From the NCBI GenBank assembly GCA_016194725.1, contig JACQAW010000297.1:1-12668 (forward strand): a DNA stretch of 12,668 bases, written 5' to 3'. This stretch comes from Deltaproteobacteria bacterium (lineage in GTDB: Bacteria > Bdellovibrionota > UBA1018 > UBA923). The notes below the pieces were generated by a model, which saw nothing but the letters and a program-made list of their open reading frames with translations, was not told the origin of the DNA and made no database searches. The translations under genes were made by a program, and so were the position numbers. Of this stretch, positions 1 through 7,031 are shown in pieces. The stretch's first letter is position 1. Every line of letters begins with the position of its first letter.

Positions 1-139
1 ACACAATAAAAAAACACAACTCTCTTCCCATCTCCACGGGCGCGCCGTGCTTGGGCAGGCAGTGCTCGTCGCTGCCGGGCGCGGGCAGCGGCAGGGAAAG
101 GCAGAACAACGCGAAAAGCACGGTGCGGGGCATGGGCAT
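1..139 (-). CDS. N-terminus of a small secreted protein, cut by the left edge
   Basis: Reading leftward from an ATG at 139, 46 codons stay open to the window edge. The first residues (MPMPRTVLFALFCLSLPLP, then APGSDEHC) form a short basic start, a hydrophobic core and a small-residue stretch, as in a Sec signal peptide with cleavage near residues 20-24. Cysteines follow, with a GAPVEMG segment. A GGGAG Shine-Dalgarno sits eight bases before the ATG at 139, which favours that start over the ATG at 133. It is transcribed divergently from the gene at 371. Only the start is visible, so the mature protein cannot be assigned. The cysteine in the hydrophobic core is not in a clear lipobox. The call rests on the signal peptide plus ribosome binding site; a chance reading frame of this length is possible. 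Confidence 0.5.
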   Translation of the reverse strand, partial: MPMPRTVLFALFCLSLPLPAPGSDEHCLPKHGAPVEMGRELCFFIV

Positions 140-258
140 TCAGAGGTCTCCCGCCGAAGATTGTAGCACGAAATGACGGTATTTCCCAAGGGGCTTGAAC
201 TTAAGCAGCCGCGCCCCGGAATTAATAATTAGTAGTGCTAATCAATTTGGATGCCTTT

Positions 259-273
259 CTGCAAAATTTGCAG
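259..273. promoter_or_regulatory. 15-bp palindrome, possible operator
   Basis: CTGCAAAATTTGCAG has perfect 7-base arms (CTGCAAA / TTTGCAG) around one central base. The half-sequence TCTGCAA occurs again directly downstream at 274-280. It lies in the divergent spacer, just upstream of the -35 element proposed at 284-289, a position where an activator or repressor could bind. I do not recognise the motif as that of a known regulator. Confidence 0.35.
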
Positions 274-283
274 TCTGCAACTA

Positions 284-313
284 TTAACAATGCCATTCAG
301 AGGTAAATAAAAT
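284..313 (+). promoter_or_regulatory. Predicted sigma-70-type promoter for the gene at 371
   Basis: TTAACA at 284-289 (5 of 6 to TTGACA) and TAAAAT at 308-313 (5 of 6 to TATAAT) are separated by 18 bases. The predicted start of transcription is near 320, leaving an untranslated leader of about 50 bases with a Shine-Dalgarno (GGAAGG, 359-364). The leader can form a 5-bp hairpin (CAGGC 336-340 with GCCTG 349-353) whose loop contains AAGGAG. Confidence 0.45.
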
Positions 314-370
314 GGCTTGTAAATTGTTGAAAAAACAGGCAAAGGAGCGCCTGAGATTGGAAGGCAAAGA

Positions 371-1441
371 ATGGGGATTTTTGGGACGTTCTGTGCGGTC
401 AGTATGACCCTGATAGGGTTCCAGTCGTTTTCGGCTTTCGCCGGCATGAGCGATCTTGCCACCAGTTCCCAGGCCTTGGATGAGCAGGTCGTCGGCACCT
501 CGACCGCCACAAGCCAGGGCGCTCACCTGTCGCGCAGTCAAAAATTCTTAACATTGTCCTTCATGGCCATGTTCACGAGCCCGGGCTTCAACAACATGGA
601 CGGGCACATGAACCCGCAGCCGGCTCAGAATTCAGGGACCACCAAGAGCCCCAGCGGTCGCACAGGCCGAAAAAAGGGCAGGGGCGCTGTCGTGGCGCCG
701 GCCGATGCGACCACGCCCGGCACCACTACCGCTACCGTTCCGGCTGCCTCCACGCCCGCCACGGCACCAGGCGCGTCGATGCGCTACGTGATCGCGGCCA
801 GCGCCAGGCTTTCGTCGAATATGGTTCTGGGGCCTTCGGTCGATTTTTCCCAGAAATTCTATGGCAGCGAGCCCAAAAAGCTCAAGCTGGGCGATCCGCA
901 GCTCAAGCTTGCGATCTCAGACGTGATTCGCACCAACATCGGGCCCCACAACTTTAAATCGAGTCTCTGGTTCTCGGCATCGGCGCCCACCAGCGACCAG
1001 TCCCGCAACAACCACGCGCTCACCTCGGTGGGTGCCTCGTTCATTCCGCGCCTGGCTTTTGCGCACTCTGATTTTTCGCTTTCGGGCATGGGCTCGATTC
1101 GTTCGACGCTCGTTCATAAAGACATCGGCGACGGCATCCTTACCCCGCTGCGCTTTTTTCTGGGCATTCAGGCCAACTACAAGATGTCGCGCCCTCTCTC
1201 GACGTTTCTGATGGTTTACAGCAGCGCCACCACGGGTCCCGAGATTCCAATGGGTGACGCCGACCTTGCTTCGGACAACTCGGGCAGCAACGGCACCGGC
1301 GGGCGCAAGCTGGGCATCATGCCCGGTGGCCTGATTCGCGCAACCGATTTCATCTCGATCTCGCCGCGCATGAACTGGACCGTGGGCAAGCCCATGAACA
1401 CCACGACCGTGGGCCTGAACGCCAATATCCAGATGATTTGA
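371..1441 (+). CDS. Secreted, probable outer-membrane beta-barrel protein of unknown function
   Basis: The 356-residue product begins with a hydrophobic signal-like segment ending in SAFAG (likely cleavage after Ala24). A polar stretch follows, then a Thr/Ala/Pro/Gly-rich low-complexity linker at about residues 82-135 that includes a basic GRKKGRG patch. The C-terminal 220 residues alternate polar and hydrophobic residues in short strand-like runs (for example SSLWFSAS, FFLGIQANYKM, TTTVGLNANIQMI), as in outer-membrane barrels. The last residue is Ile rather than the usual Phe. I recognise no named family. The ATG at 371 has GGAAGG six bases upstream, but the signal peptide then has no Lys or Arg before its hydrophobic core, which is unusual. 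An ATT codon at 356, behind AAGGAG, would add IGRQR; this is noted but not adopted. The aldolase gene follows after 31 bases with no visible terminator, so cotranscription with the operon is possible. Confidence 0.7.
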   Translation: MGIFGTFCAVSMTLIGFQSFSAFAGMSDLATSSQALDEQVVGTSTATSQGAHLSRSQKFLTLSFMAMFTSPGFNNMDGHMNPQPAQNSGTTKSPSGRTGRKKGRGAVVAPADATTPGTTTATVPAASTPATAPGASMRYVIAASARLSSNMVLGPSVDFSQKFYGSEPKKLKLGDPQLKLAISDVIRTNIGPHNFKSSLWFSASAPTSDQSRNNHALTSVGASFIPRLAFAHSDFSLSGMGSIRSTLVHKDIGDGILTPLRFFLGIQANYKMSRPLSTFLMVYSSATTGPEIPMGDADLASDNSGSNGTGGRKLGIMPGGLIRATDFISISPRMNWTVGKPMNTTTVGLNANIQMI

Positions 1442-1472
1442 GTAGCCGGCCTGTGCTACGGTTGTTCTTCCT

Positions 1473-2123
1473 ATGAGCGATTTCAAAGTCATCCGCCAGA
1501 TCGTCGAGGTCTGCCAGCGGCTGCACGCCAAAAACATGCTTGCAGCGGCTGACGGCAACGTCAGCTTCAGGCTTTCGAACGATCGCATTCTCATTACGCC
1601 TACCGGCTTGAACAAGGCCTTTATCAAGCCCACCGACATGGCGATGATCACGATGGACAACCGCATACTCGAAGGCAAACCTTCGGGCGAGCGGCTCATG
1701 CACCTCGAGGTTTACCGTCAGGCGCCCAAAGCCCGCTGCGTGGTTCACGCGCACCCACCAACCGCAATCGCCTGGAGCGTGGCCCACCCCAATTTGACCG
1801 AGCTGCCGTCGGAATGCCTGTCCGAGGTGATTCTGGCGGTGGGCCGAATTCCCATCGTGCCCTATGCGCGGCCGGGCACCCAGCAGATGGGTGATAATTT
1901 GAAGTCGTACCTGCCCGAATGCCGGGTCATGATTCTTGCGCGCCATGGAGCGCTGGCCTGGGGCGAGGATTTGAACGAGGCCTATAACGGAATGGAGCGC
2001 CTTGAGCACTCCGCGCAGATTTTGCGTAACGCCTACACCCTGGGCGGCCTGACCTCGCTGCCGCCCCATGAAGTCGCGGCTCTGCGCGAGCTGCGCGTGC
2101 AACTGGGAGAAAAAACATTATGA
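1473..2123 (+). CDS. Class II aldolase (FucA/Ald2-like), possible methylthioribulose-1-phosphate aldolase or MtnB-type dehydratase
   Basis: This 216-residue protein has the length and hallmarks of zinc-dependent class II aldolases (aldolase/adducin family). Visible are the phosphate-binding segments DGNVS (27-31) and TPTG (42-45), a catalytic Glu73 in PSGERLMH, zinc ligands His92 and His94 in VVHAHPP, and a third zinc ligand His158 in ARHGA. These match the E73/H92/H94/H155 set of E. coli FucA. Being followed with a 4-base overlap by mtnA, it most likely acts on the MtnA product: either retro-aldol cleavage of 5-methylthioribulose (or 5-deoxyribulose) 1-phosphate to DHAP plus an aldehyde, as in the DHAP shunt, or dehydration as in MtnB. 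Both belong to this superfamily and the sequence alone does not decide; the intact FucA-like residues lean me to aldolase. No good Shine-Dalgarno precedes the ATG; a weak extended -10 (TGCTACGGT, 1454-1462) lies just upstream. Confidence 0.88.
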   Translation: MSDFKVIRQIVEVCQRLHAKNMLAAADGNVSFRLSNDRILITPTGLNKAFIKPTDMAMITMDNRILEGKPSGERLMHLEVYRQAPKARCVVHAHPPTAIAWSVAHPNLTELPSECLSEVILAVGRIPIVPYARPGTQQMGDNLKSYLPECRVMILARHGALAWGEDLNEAYNGMERLEHSAQILRNAYTLGGLTSLPPHEVAALRELRVQLGEKTL

Positions 2124-3058
2124 AAGACATGAGCTCGCTTGGCCTGCGCTTTGAGCGAGGAAAACTTTTCGTGCTCGACCAGCAGCTGCTGCCCCACAAA
2201 GAGGTGTGGATCGAATGTAAAAGCCCGCAGGAGATGGTCGACCTCATTCGTCGCCTGGCCGTGCGTGGCGCTCCGCTGATTGGCGTAGCCGCAGCGCTTG
2301 AGCTTGCGCGCTATCACGAGCGTGGCGCTTCGCCCGCCGCGGTTCGCGAAGCCGCCGGAATGCTCAGGGCCGCGCGCCCCACTGCCGTGAATCTGATGGC
2401 GGCGGTCGATCGCATGCTTGGTGCTGACGACCTGGCTCGTATGGCCGAGAAAATTTTTGACGAAGACGTCGAGCTCTGCGAAAACATGGCCCGCCATGGA
2501 GAGCTGCTGATTAAAGATGGCGATCGCATTCTTACCCATTGCAATACGGGGGGGCTGGCCACGGTTGGCATCGGAACCGCGCTGGGCGTGATTCGCAAAG
2601 CTTTCGAAAACGGCAAACGCATCCATGTCTACGTCGACGAAACCCGTCCGCTTCTACAAGGCGCGCGCCTGACCGCCTGGGAGCTGGGCAAGCTGGGTAT
2701 TCCGTTCACGCTGATCTCCGACAATATGGCGGGCATGCTGATGGCCCAGAAGAAAATCGACATCGCTTTCGTGGGCTCGGATCGCATTGCGGCTAATGGT
2801 GACGCCGCCAACAAGATCGGAACCTATTCGGTTGCCGTGCTGGCCCATTATCACCGCGTTCCGTTTTACGTAGTGGCGCCTTATACGACGGTCGACAAGA
2901 ATTGTCCCACCGGCGCCGACATTCCCATCGAAGAGCGCAACGCCGACGAGGTGCGTGGCGCCTCGGGCCCGCGTGACTGCGCGGTTTACAATCCGGCGTT
3001 CGATGTCACGCCTCGCAAGCTCATCACCGCGCTGGTGCTCGATACGGGTCTGGCATGA
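2120..3058 (+). CDS. mtnA: S-methyl-5-thioribose-1-phosphate isomerase
   Basis: MtnA converts 5-methylthioribose 1-phosphate to 5-methylthioribulose 1-phosphate in the cytoplasmic salvage of methylthioadenosine; some MtnA enzymes also take the 5-deoxyribose analogue. The 312-residue protein shows RGAP (49-52), RPTAVNL (86-92), the catalytic Cys141 in THCNTGG, the signature ETRP with QGARLT (174-185), SDNMAG (200-205), and the catalytic Asp221 in GSDRIAANGDAANKIGT. These separate it from eIF2B subunits and support true isomerase activity. It is somewhat shorter than the common 340-360 residues, mainly at the N-terminus. Its ATG overlaps the aldolase stop by four bases (ATGA), so the two are probably translationally coupled. 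No mtnP or mtnK is present in the window to supply the substrate; they would have to be encoded elsewhere. Confidence 0.93.
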   Translation: MKDMSSLGLRFERGKLFVLDQQLLPHKEVWIECKSPQEMVDLIRRLAVRGAPLIGVAAALELARYHERGASPAAVREAAGMLRAARPTAVNLMAAVDRMLGADDLARMAEKIFDEDVELCENMARHGELLIKDGDRILTHCNTGGLATVGIGTALGVIRKAFENGKRIHVYVDETRPLLQGARLTAWELGKLGIPFTLISDNMAGMLMAQKKIDIAFVGSDRIAANGDAANKIGTYSVAVLAHYHRVPFYVVAPYTTVDKNCPTGADIPIEERNADEVRGASGPRDCAVYNPAFDVTPRKLITALVLDTGLA

Positions 3059-4113
3059 CGAAGTTTGACCCCAACGCGGCGGCGACAAAAGGTTCCGGCG
3101 TTTTCGGCCTGCCCTTTGCGGAAGACGAGTCCGCGCTCATATACATTCCCGTGCCCTGGGAAGCCACGACGTCCTACGGCGGCGGCGCGTCCAATGGCCC
3201 GGGCGCGATACTCGAGGCCAGTCATCAAGTCGATCTGTATGACCTCGAGGTTCTCAGGCCTTACGAGGCAGGCCTTTTCATGCAGCCCGAAAGCGGGCAG
3301 GTGCGCGCCTGGAACGCCGAGGCGAAAGAGCACGCGCAAAAAATCATCGAGGCCTCGGGAATCATCGCGGGCGATCAAGAGCTCGAAGCTTCACTCAAGC
3401 GGGTCAATGCCCTGGGTGAAAAGCTCAATGCCTGGGTGTGCAACGCCACCGAACAGGTACTGAAGAATGGCAAAATTCCTGCGATCGTCGGCGGCGACCA
3501 CTCCGTGCCCATGGGCGCCTTTCAGGCGGTGGTTAAAAAGTATCCCGGCTTCGGCATCCTGCATTTCGATGCCCATTCCGACACGCGGATCGCGTACGAA
3601 GGTTTTACCTGGTCGCACGCCTCGATCATGCACAATGCGCTATCGCGAATACCTGAGCTCAAGAAGATAGTGCAGGTGGGCATTCGCGATTTCTGCGAGC
3701 AGGAAATCGATTTCTGCGCGGCGCAGGGCGCGCGCGTCGAAATTTTCTTTGACCGCGAGCTGGCCGATCAGAAATTTTCGGGCACGCCCTGGCAAAAGCT
3801 TGCTGAGAAAATCGTCTCCAACCTGCCCGAAAACGTGTGGGTGTCGTTTGACATCGATGGCCTGGACCCGGTGCTTTGCCCGCACACCGGCACGCCCGTG
3901 CCCGGGGGCCTGAGCTTTCACGAAGCCTGCGCGGTGCTGACCGAGCTGGTTCGCTCGGAGCGCCGAATTATCGGCTTTGACCTGAACGAGGTCGCTCCCA
4001 GCGCCGACCTCGAAGACGAATGGGATGCCAACGTGGGCGCCCGTCTGCTGTACAAGCTGACGGCGCTGACGCTGGTCACTAACGGCAAAGCGAAGTTTCG
4101 CCAGGCCAAATGA
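3055..4113 (+). CDS. Ureohydrolase of the arginase/agmatinase family, probable agmatinase
   Basis: The family hydrolyses guanidino compounds to urea using two Mn ions. All six metal ligands are visible: His149 in GGDHS, Asp172/His174/Asp176 in FDAHSD, and Asp266/Asp268 in SFDIDGLDP. The N-terminal PVPWEATTSYGGGASNGPGA resembles agmatinase-like members, as does the GTPVPGGLSFHE segment (279-290), so agmatine to putrescine is my first guess. Guanidinobutyrase, aminopropylagmatine ureohydrolase or another guanidinase cannot be excluded. At 352 residues it is about 40-50 longer than typical SpeB; the extra length looks concentrated at about 72-130, a helical charged segment between the N-terminal motif and the first metal site. 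Its start overlaps the mtnA stop and its stop overlaps the SNF2 start, each by four bases. Putrescine feeds spermidine synthesis, which releases methylthioadenosine, so placement beside mtnA makes metabolic sense. Confidence 0.85.
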   Translation: MTKFDPNAAATKGSGVFGLPFAEDESALIYIPVPWEATTSYGGGASNGPGAILEASHQVDLYDLEVLRPYEAGLFMQPESGQVRAWNAEAKEHAQKIIEASGIIAGDQELEASLKRVNALGEKLNAWVCNATEQVLKNGKIPAIVGGDHSVPMGAFQAVVKKYPGFGILHFDAHSDTRIAYEGFTWSHASIMHNALSRIPELKKIVQVGIRDFCEQEIDFCAAQGARVEIFFDRELADQKFSGTPWQKLAEKIVSNLPENVWVSFDIDGLDPVLCPHTGTPVPGGLSFHEACAVLTELVRSERRIIGFDLNEVAPSADLEDEWDANVGARLLYKLTALTLVTNGKAKFRQAK

Positions 4114-6995
4114 GCGCTCAGGCAATTGCGGCGCTTTATGACGTGATCCAAGAGGGCTGCCTGCCCGGCCTTTGGTCGCGCGGCGTGGCGTTCGCGCGGG
4201 CCAGCGCCGTGCTGGAAGAGTCGCGCACGGACGACGAAATCATCGTGCGCGTGCACGTCAAAGACCGGCCCACCAGCCCCAAGGTTTCTTTGTGGCCGGC
4301 TGACGAAGACTGGTACTGCGACTGCGGCGACCGCAACGAAACCTGCGCCCACGTGGCGGCCGCGATAATCGCGGTGAAAAACGGGCAGCTCGTGCCTAAG
4401 GGCCGGGGGGGCTTCAGCGAGCAGCACGCACCGCACGTCAGTTATCGCTTCTCGCGTGAAGGCGGGGCACTTTCGTTTGAGCGTTATATCGTCAACGCGG
4501 GCGGGGAAGAGGTGCTGCACGGCACGCTCGTGGGTTATGTGGGTGGGGTGAGCTCGGGACGAATCGAATCGCGCGCGCTGGCGGTTTCAAAAGAGGATTT
4601 CGCGGTCGATGTGGCGCTGCCCAAGCAAAAGCGCGGTGTACTGAGCTCGGCCGAGGCGAGGGCTCTGCTCGGAGTGTTGCGGGAATGTTCCACTGTACTT
4701 CTGGATGGAAAACCCGTGCGCGTGCTGGGCAAAACCGCAGCTGTGCACGCCCAGGTTGTCGATGACGGTGATGGCTTTGGGCTCTTGGCCGTGGGCGAGG
4801 AAGCCCAGTCCGAGAAGTTTTCAAATGGCATGGTGCTGGTGGGCGACGCATTGCGGCCCGCAGCCGAGTATACATTCGAGAGTCGGCGATTTTCCCGCCG
4901 CGACGACGTGCTGCTTGTAACCGAAGTGATTCCCGAGCTGGAAAAGAAAATCAAGGTCGAGGTGCTCACCACTCGCTTGCCCAGGCTGCGCATCGAAGCG
5001 CCACGAATCGTGCTGCGGGCCGAGAAGGGGGGCGATGGCTCACTTACCGTGGTGCCTCGCCTGGTTTATGGCAATCCGGCGATTGCCGAAGTTCATGACG
5101 ATAAAATGGAGTACCTGGCTAAAGGCGAGGTGCCTCGCCGCGATCGCGACGCGGAGTGGACGCTCACGCGCCGTTTGCAGACTGAGTTGCACGTGAGCGT
5201 GGGGCAGCTGGCCAAGTTTCAGGGACAGGCAGCGATTGGATTTGGAATAGCTTGCGCGGGCTGGGACGTGATGGGCAGCGGGGCGGCTGCGTTTGCGATA
5301 GGCGGCAGGCTTGAGCCAAAGCTGAATTTGGATGGCGAAGGTTTTCGCCTGGCATTCGCGACGGCCGATGGCGCGGCGGCAAGCCCCGAGACGGTGCTCG
5401 AAGCCTGGCGTGAAGGCAACTCGTTTGTCGCGCTCATTGGCGGCGGGTATTCGCCGTTGCCGGGCGACTGGCTTGAGCGGTATGGCGAGCGCATCGAGAG
5501 CTGGCTTGCCGCGCGAGGTGCAGCCGCCGGCAAAGCCGCAAAACTTCCCGCGTACCTGGTGCCCGAAGTCGCGGCAATGTGCGGAGAGCTGGGACAATTG
5601 CTTCCCGACAGTTTGAACAAGCTGCGGCTGGCGCTCGAAAAACACGAAGGCATACCCGCGGCGCCGCTTCCCCGCGATCTCAGGGCGCAGCTCAGGGCTT
5701 ATCAGTTGTCGGGCGTAAACTGGCTGGCTTTTCTTCGCGGAGCAAATCTGGGCGCACTGCTGGCCGATGACATGGGCTTGGGAAAAACTTTGCAGGCGCT
5801 TTGCGTGGTCAGCGGGCGCACGCTGATTGTCGCGCCCACGAGCGTGCTCCATGGTTGGGCCACCCAGATCGAGCAGTTTCGCCCGGGGCTGAAATATTCC
5901 ATTTATCATGGGGCGGGCCGTGAGCTGGATACGCAGGCGCCGGTGATTCTGACCACCTATGCGATTTTGCGCCTGGATCGGGAGCATCTGACCGGCACCA
6001 GCTGGGACACGATTGTCTTGGATGAAGCGCAGACAATCAAGAATCCCGATAGCCAGGTGGCGCAGGCCGCGCACGCGCTGCGCGGCGGTTTTCGCGTGGC
6101 TCTTTCGGGCACGCCGATCGAAAATCGTCTGGACGATTTGTGGAGCCAGTTTCAATTTCTGAATCCGGGCTTGCTGGGTAGCCGAAATGCGTTTACCGAA
6201 CAGTTTGCGCGCGAGCCCGCGCGGCTGCGCGCGCGCATTCGGCCGTTTCTTTTGCGTCGGCTCAAACGCGAGGTGGCGCCCGAGCTTCCCGCGCGCACCG
6301 AAACGGTTTTGCATTGCGAGCTGAGCGGTGAGGAGCGTGAGCTCTATGACGCTCTGCTGGCCTCGGTGCGCGCCGAGGTGGTGGCCGAACTGAAGGCGGG
6401 AGGTGGAGTATTCAAAGCGCTCGAAGTCCTGCTGCGTTTGCGGCAGGCCTGCTGCCATGCAGGGCTTGTGCCGGGGCAGCGTGCCGTTTCGTCTTCCAAA
6501 CTCGAGCTGCTTGTCGAAACATTGCAAGAGTCGATCGCGCTGGGGCATCGCGCGCTCATTTTTTCTCAATGGACTTCGTATCTGGATCTCATTGAGCCGG
6601 CCCTTGCGGCGAAGGGCATCGCTTTTGAGCGCCTGGATGGCGCCACTCGCAATCGCCAGGAGATTGTCGATCGTTTTCAGCAGCCCGAGGGCAAGGCCGT
6701 GATGTTGCTTTCGCTCAAAGCCGGGGGCGTGGGCCTTACGCTCACCGCCGCCGATCATATTTTTCTCATGGACCCGTGGTGGAATCCGGCCGTCGAAGAT
6801 CAGGCGGCTGATCGCGCGCATCGCATTGGGCAGGTGAATCCCGTTCTGATTCAGCGGCTGGTTGCCAAAGACACGATCGAGGACCGCATTCTGATTTTGC
6901 AGAAGAAAAAGCTCGAGGTTGCGGGCGCGGTTTTACATGACAGCGAGGGGGCGGTCAGTATTACCCGTGACGATATTCTGGAGCTGTTGGGCTAA
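4110..6995 (+). CDS. SNF2-family DNA-dependent ATPase with N-terminal SWIM zinc finger
   Basis: The 961-residue protein starts with a SWIM finger: Cys70, Cys72, Cys79 and His81 (WYCDCGD...CAH), a zinc module thought to bind DNA or protein. A long variable middle (about 100-520) follows. The ATPase has the QLSGVNWL entry motif (532-539), Walker A DMGLGKT (554-560), DEAQ (638-641), SGTPIENR (666-673), FSQWTSYLD (818-826), SLKAGGVGLTLTAA (868-881) and ADRAHRIGQ (900-908). All motor motifs are intact. SNF2 proteins translocate on double-stranded DNA and remodel protein-DNA complexes; bacterial SWIM-SNF2 members are mostly uncharacterised. It is the last gene of the aldolase-mtnA-ureohydrolase operon, with its ATG inside the preceding stop (ATGA). 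Only 36 bases separate its stop from the convergent GNAT gene, and I see no convincing terminator there. Its role beside metabolic enzymes is unexplained. Confidence 0.93.
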   Translation: MSAQAIAALYDVIQEGCLPGLWSRGVAFARASAVLEESRTDDEIIVRVHVKDRPTSPKVSLWPADEDWYCDCGDRNETCAHVAAAIIAVKNGQLVPKGRGGFSEQHAPHVSYRFSREGGALSFERYIVNAGGEEVLHGTLVGYVGGVSSGRIESRALAVSKEDFAVDVALPKQKRGVLSSAEARALLGVLRECSTVLLDGKPVRVLGKTAAVHAQVVDDGDGFGLLAVGEEAQSEKFSNGMVLVGDALRPAAEYTFESRRFSRRDDVLLVTEVIPELEKKIKVEVLTTRLPRLRIEAPRIVLRAEKGGDGSLTVVPRLVYGNPAIAEVHDDKMEYLAKGEVPRRDRDAEWTLTRRLQTELHVSVGQLAKFQGQAAIGFGIACAGWDVMGSGAAAFAIGGRLEPKLNLDGEGFRLAFATADGAAASPETVLEAWREGNSFVALIGGGYSPLPGDWLERYGERIESWLAARGAAAGKAAKLPAYLVPEVAAMCGELGQLLPDSLNKLRLALEKHEGIPAAPLPRDLRAQLRAYQLSGVNWLAFLRGANLGALLADDMGLGKTLQALCVVSGRTLIVAPTSVLHGWATQIEQFRPGLKYSIYHGAGRELDTQAPVILTTYAILRLDREHLTGTSWDTIVLDEAQTIKNPDSQVAQAAHALRGGFRVALSGTPIENRLDDLWSQFQFLNPGLLGSRNAFTEQFAREPARLRARIRPFLLRRLKREVAPELPARTETVLHCELSGEERELYDALLASVRAEVVAELKAGGGVFKALEVLLRLRQACCHAGLVPGQRAVSSSKLELLVETLQESIALGHRALIFSQWTSYLDLIEPALAAKGIAFERLDGATRNRQEIVDRFQQPEGKAVMLLSLKAGGVGLTLTAADHIFLMDPWWNPAVEDQAADRAHRIGQVNPVLIQRLVAKDTIEDRILILQKKKLEVAGAVLHDSEGAVSITRDDILELLG

Positions 6996-7031
6996 GCTTG
7001 CGAGCTGGGCACGGGTACCAGAAATCCAGAA

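Noticed and set aside
137..304. An 11-base direct repeat CATTCAGAGGT (137-147 and 294-304), and CTTGAACTTA shared by 194-203 and 9288-9297
   Set aside because: Matches of this length are expected by chance somewhere in 12.7 kb, and the copies sit in different functional contexts.
312..407. A 31-codon reading frame with AGAGG upstream of its ATG, Lys/Arg-rich, overlapping the start of the barrel gene
   Set aside because: The best promoter here has its -10 at 308-313, so transcription would begin after this ATG. It also resembles nothing known. It is kept only as a possible frameshift partner.
917..2102. Long minus-strand frames (260 and 250 codons) opposite the first barrel gene and the aldolase
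   Set aside because: They are antisense to well-supported genes, contain no domain motifs and are rich in His, Arg and Gly as expected of shadow frames in GC-rich DNA.
5040..6821. A 593-codon minus-strand frame opposite the SNF2 gene
   Set aside because: The plus strand has every SNF2 motif in order. The antisense product is compositionally odd and matches nothing I recognise.
6996..7031. Possible bidirectional terminator between SNF2 and GNAT
   Set aside because: Only a 4-bp AGCT/AGCT stem is present and no T-run follows on either strand.
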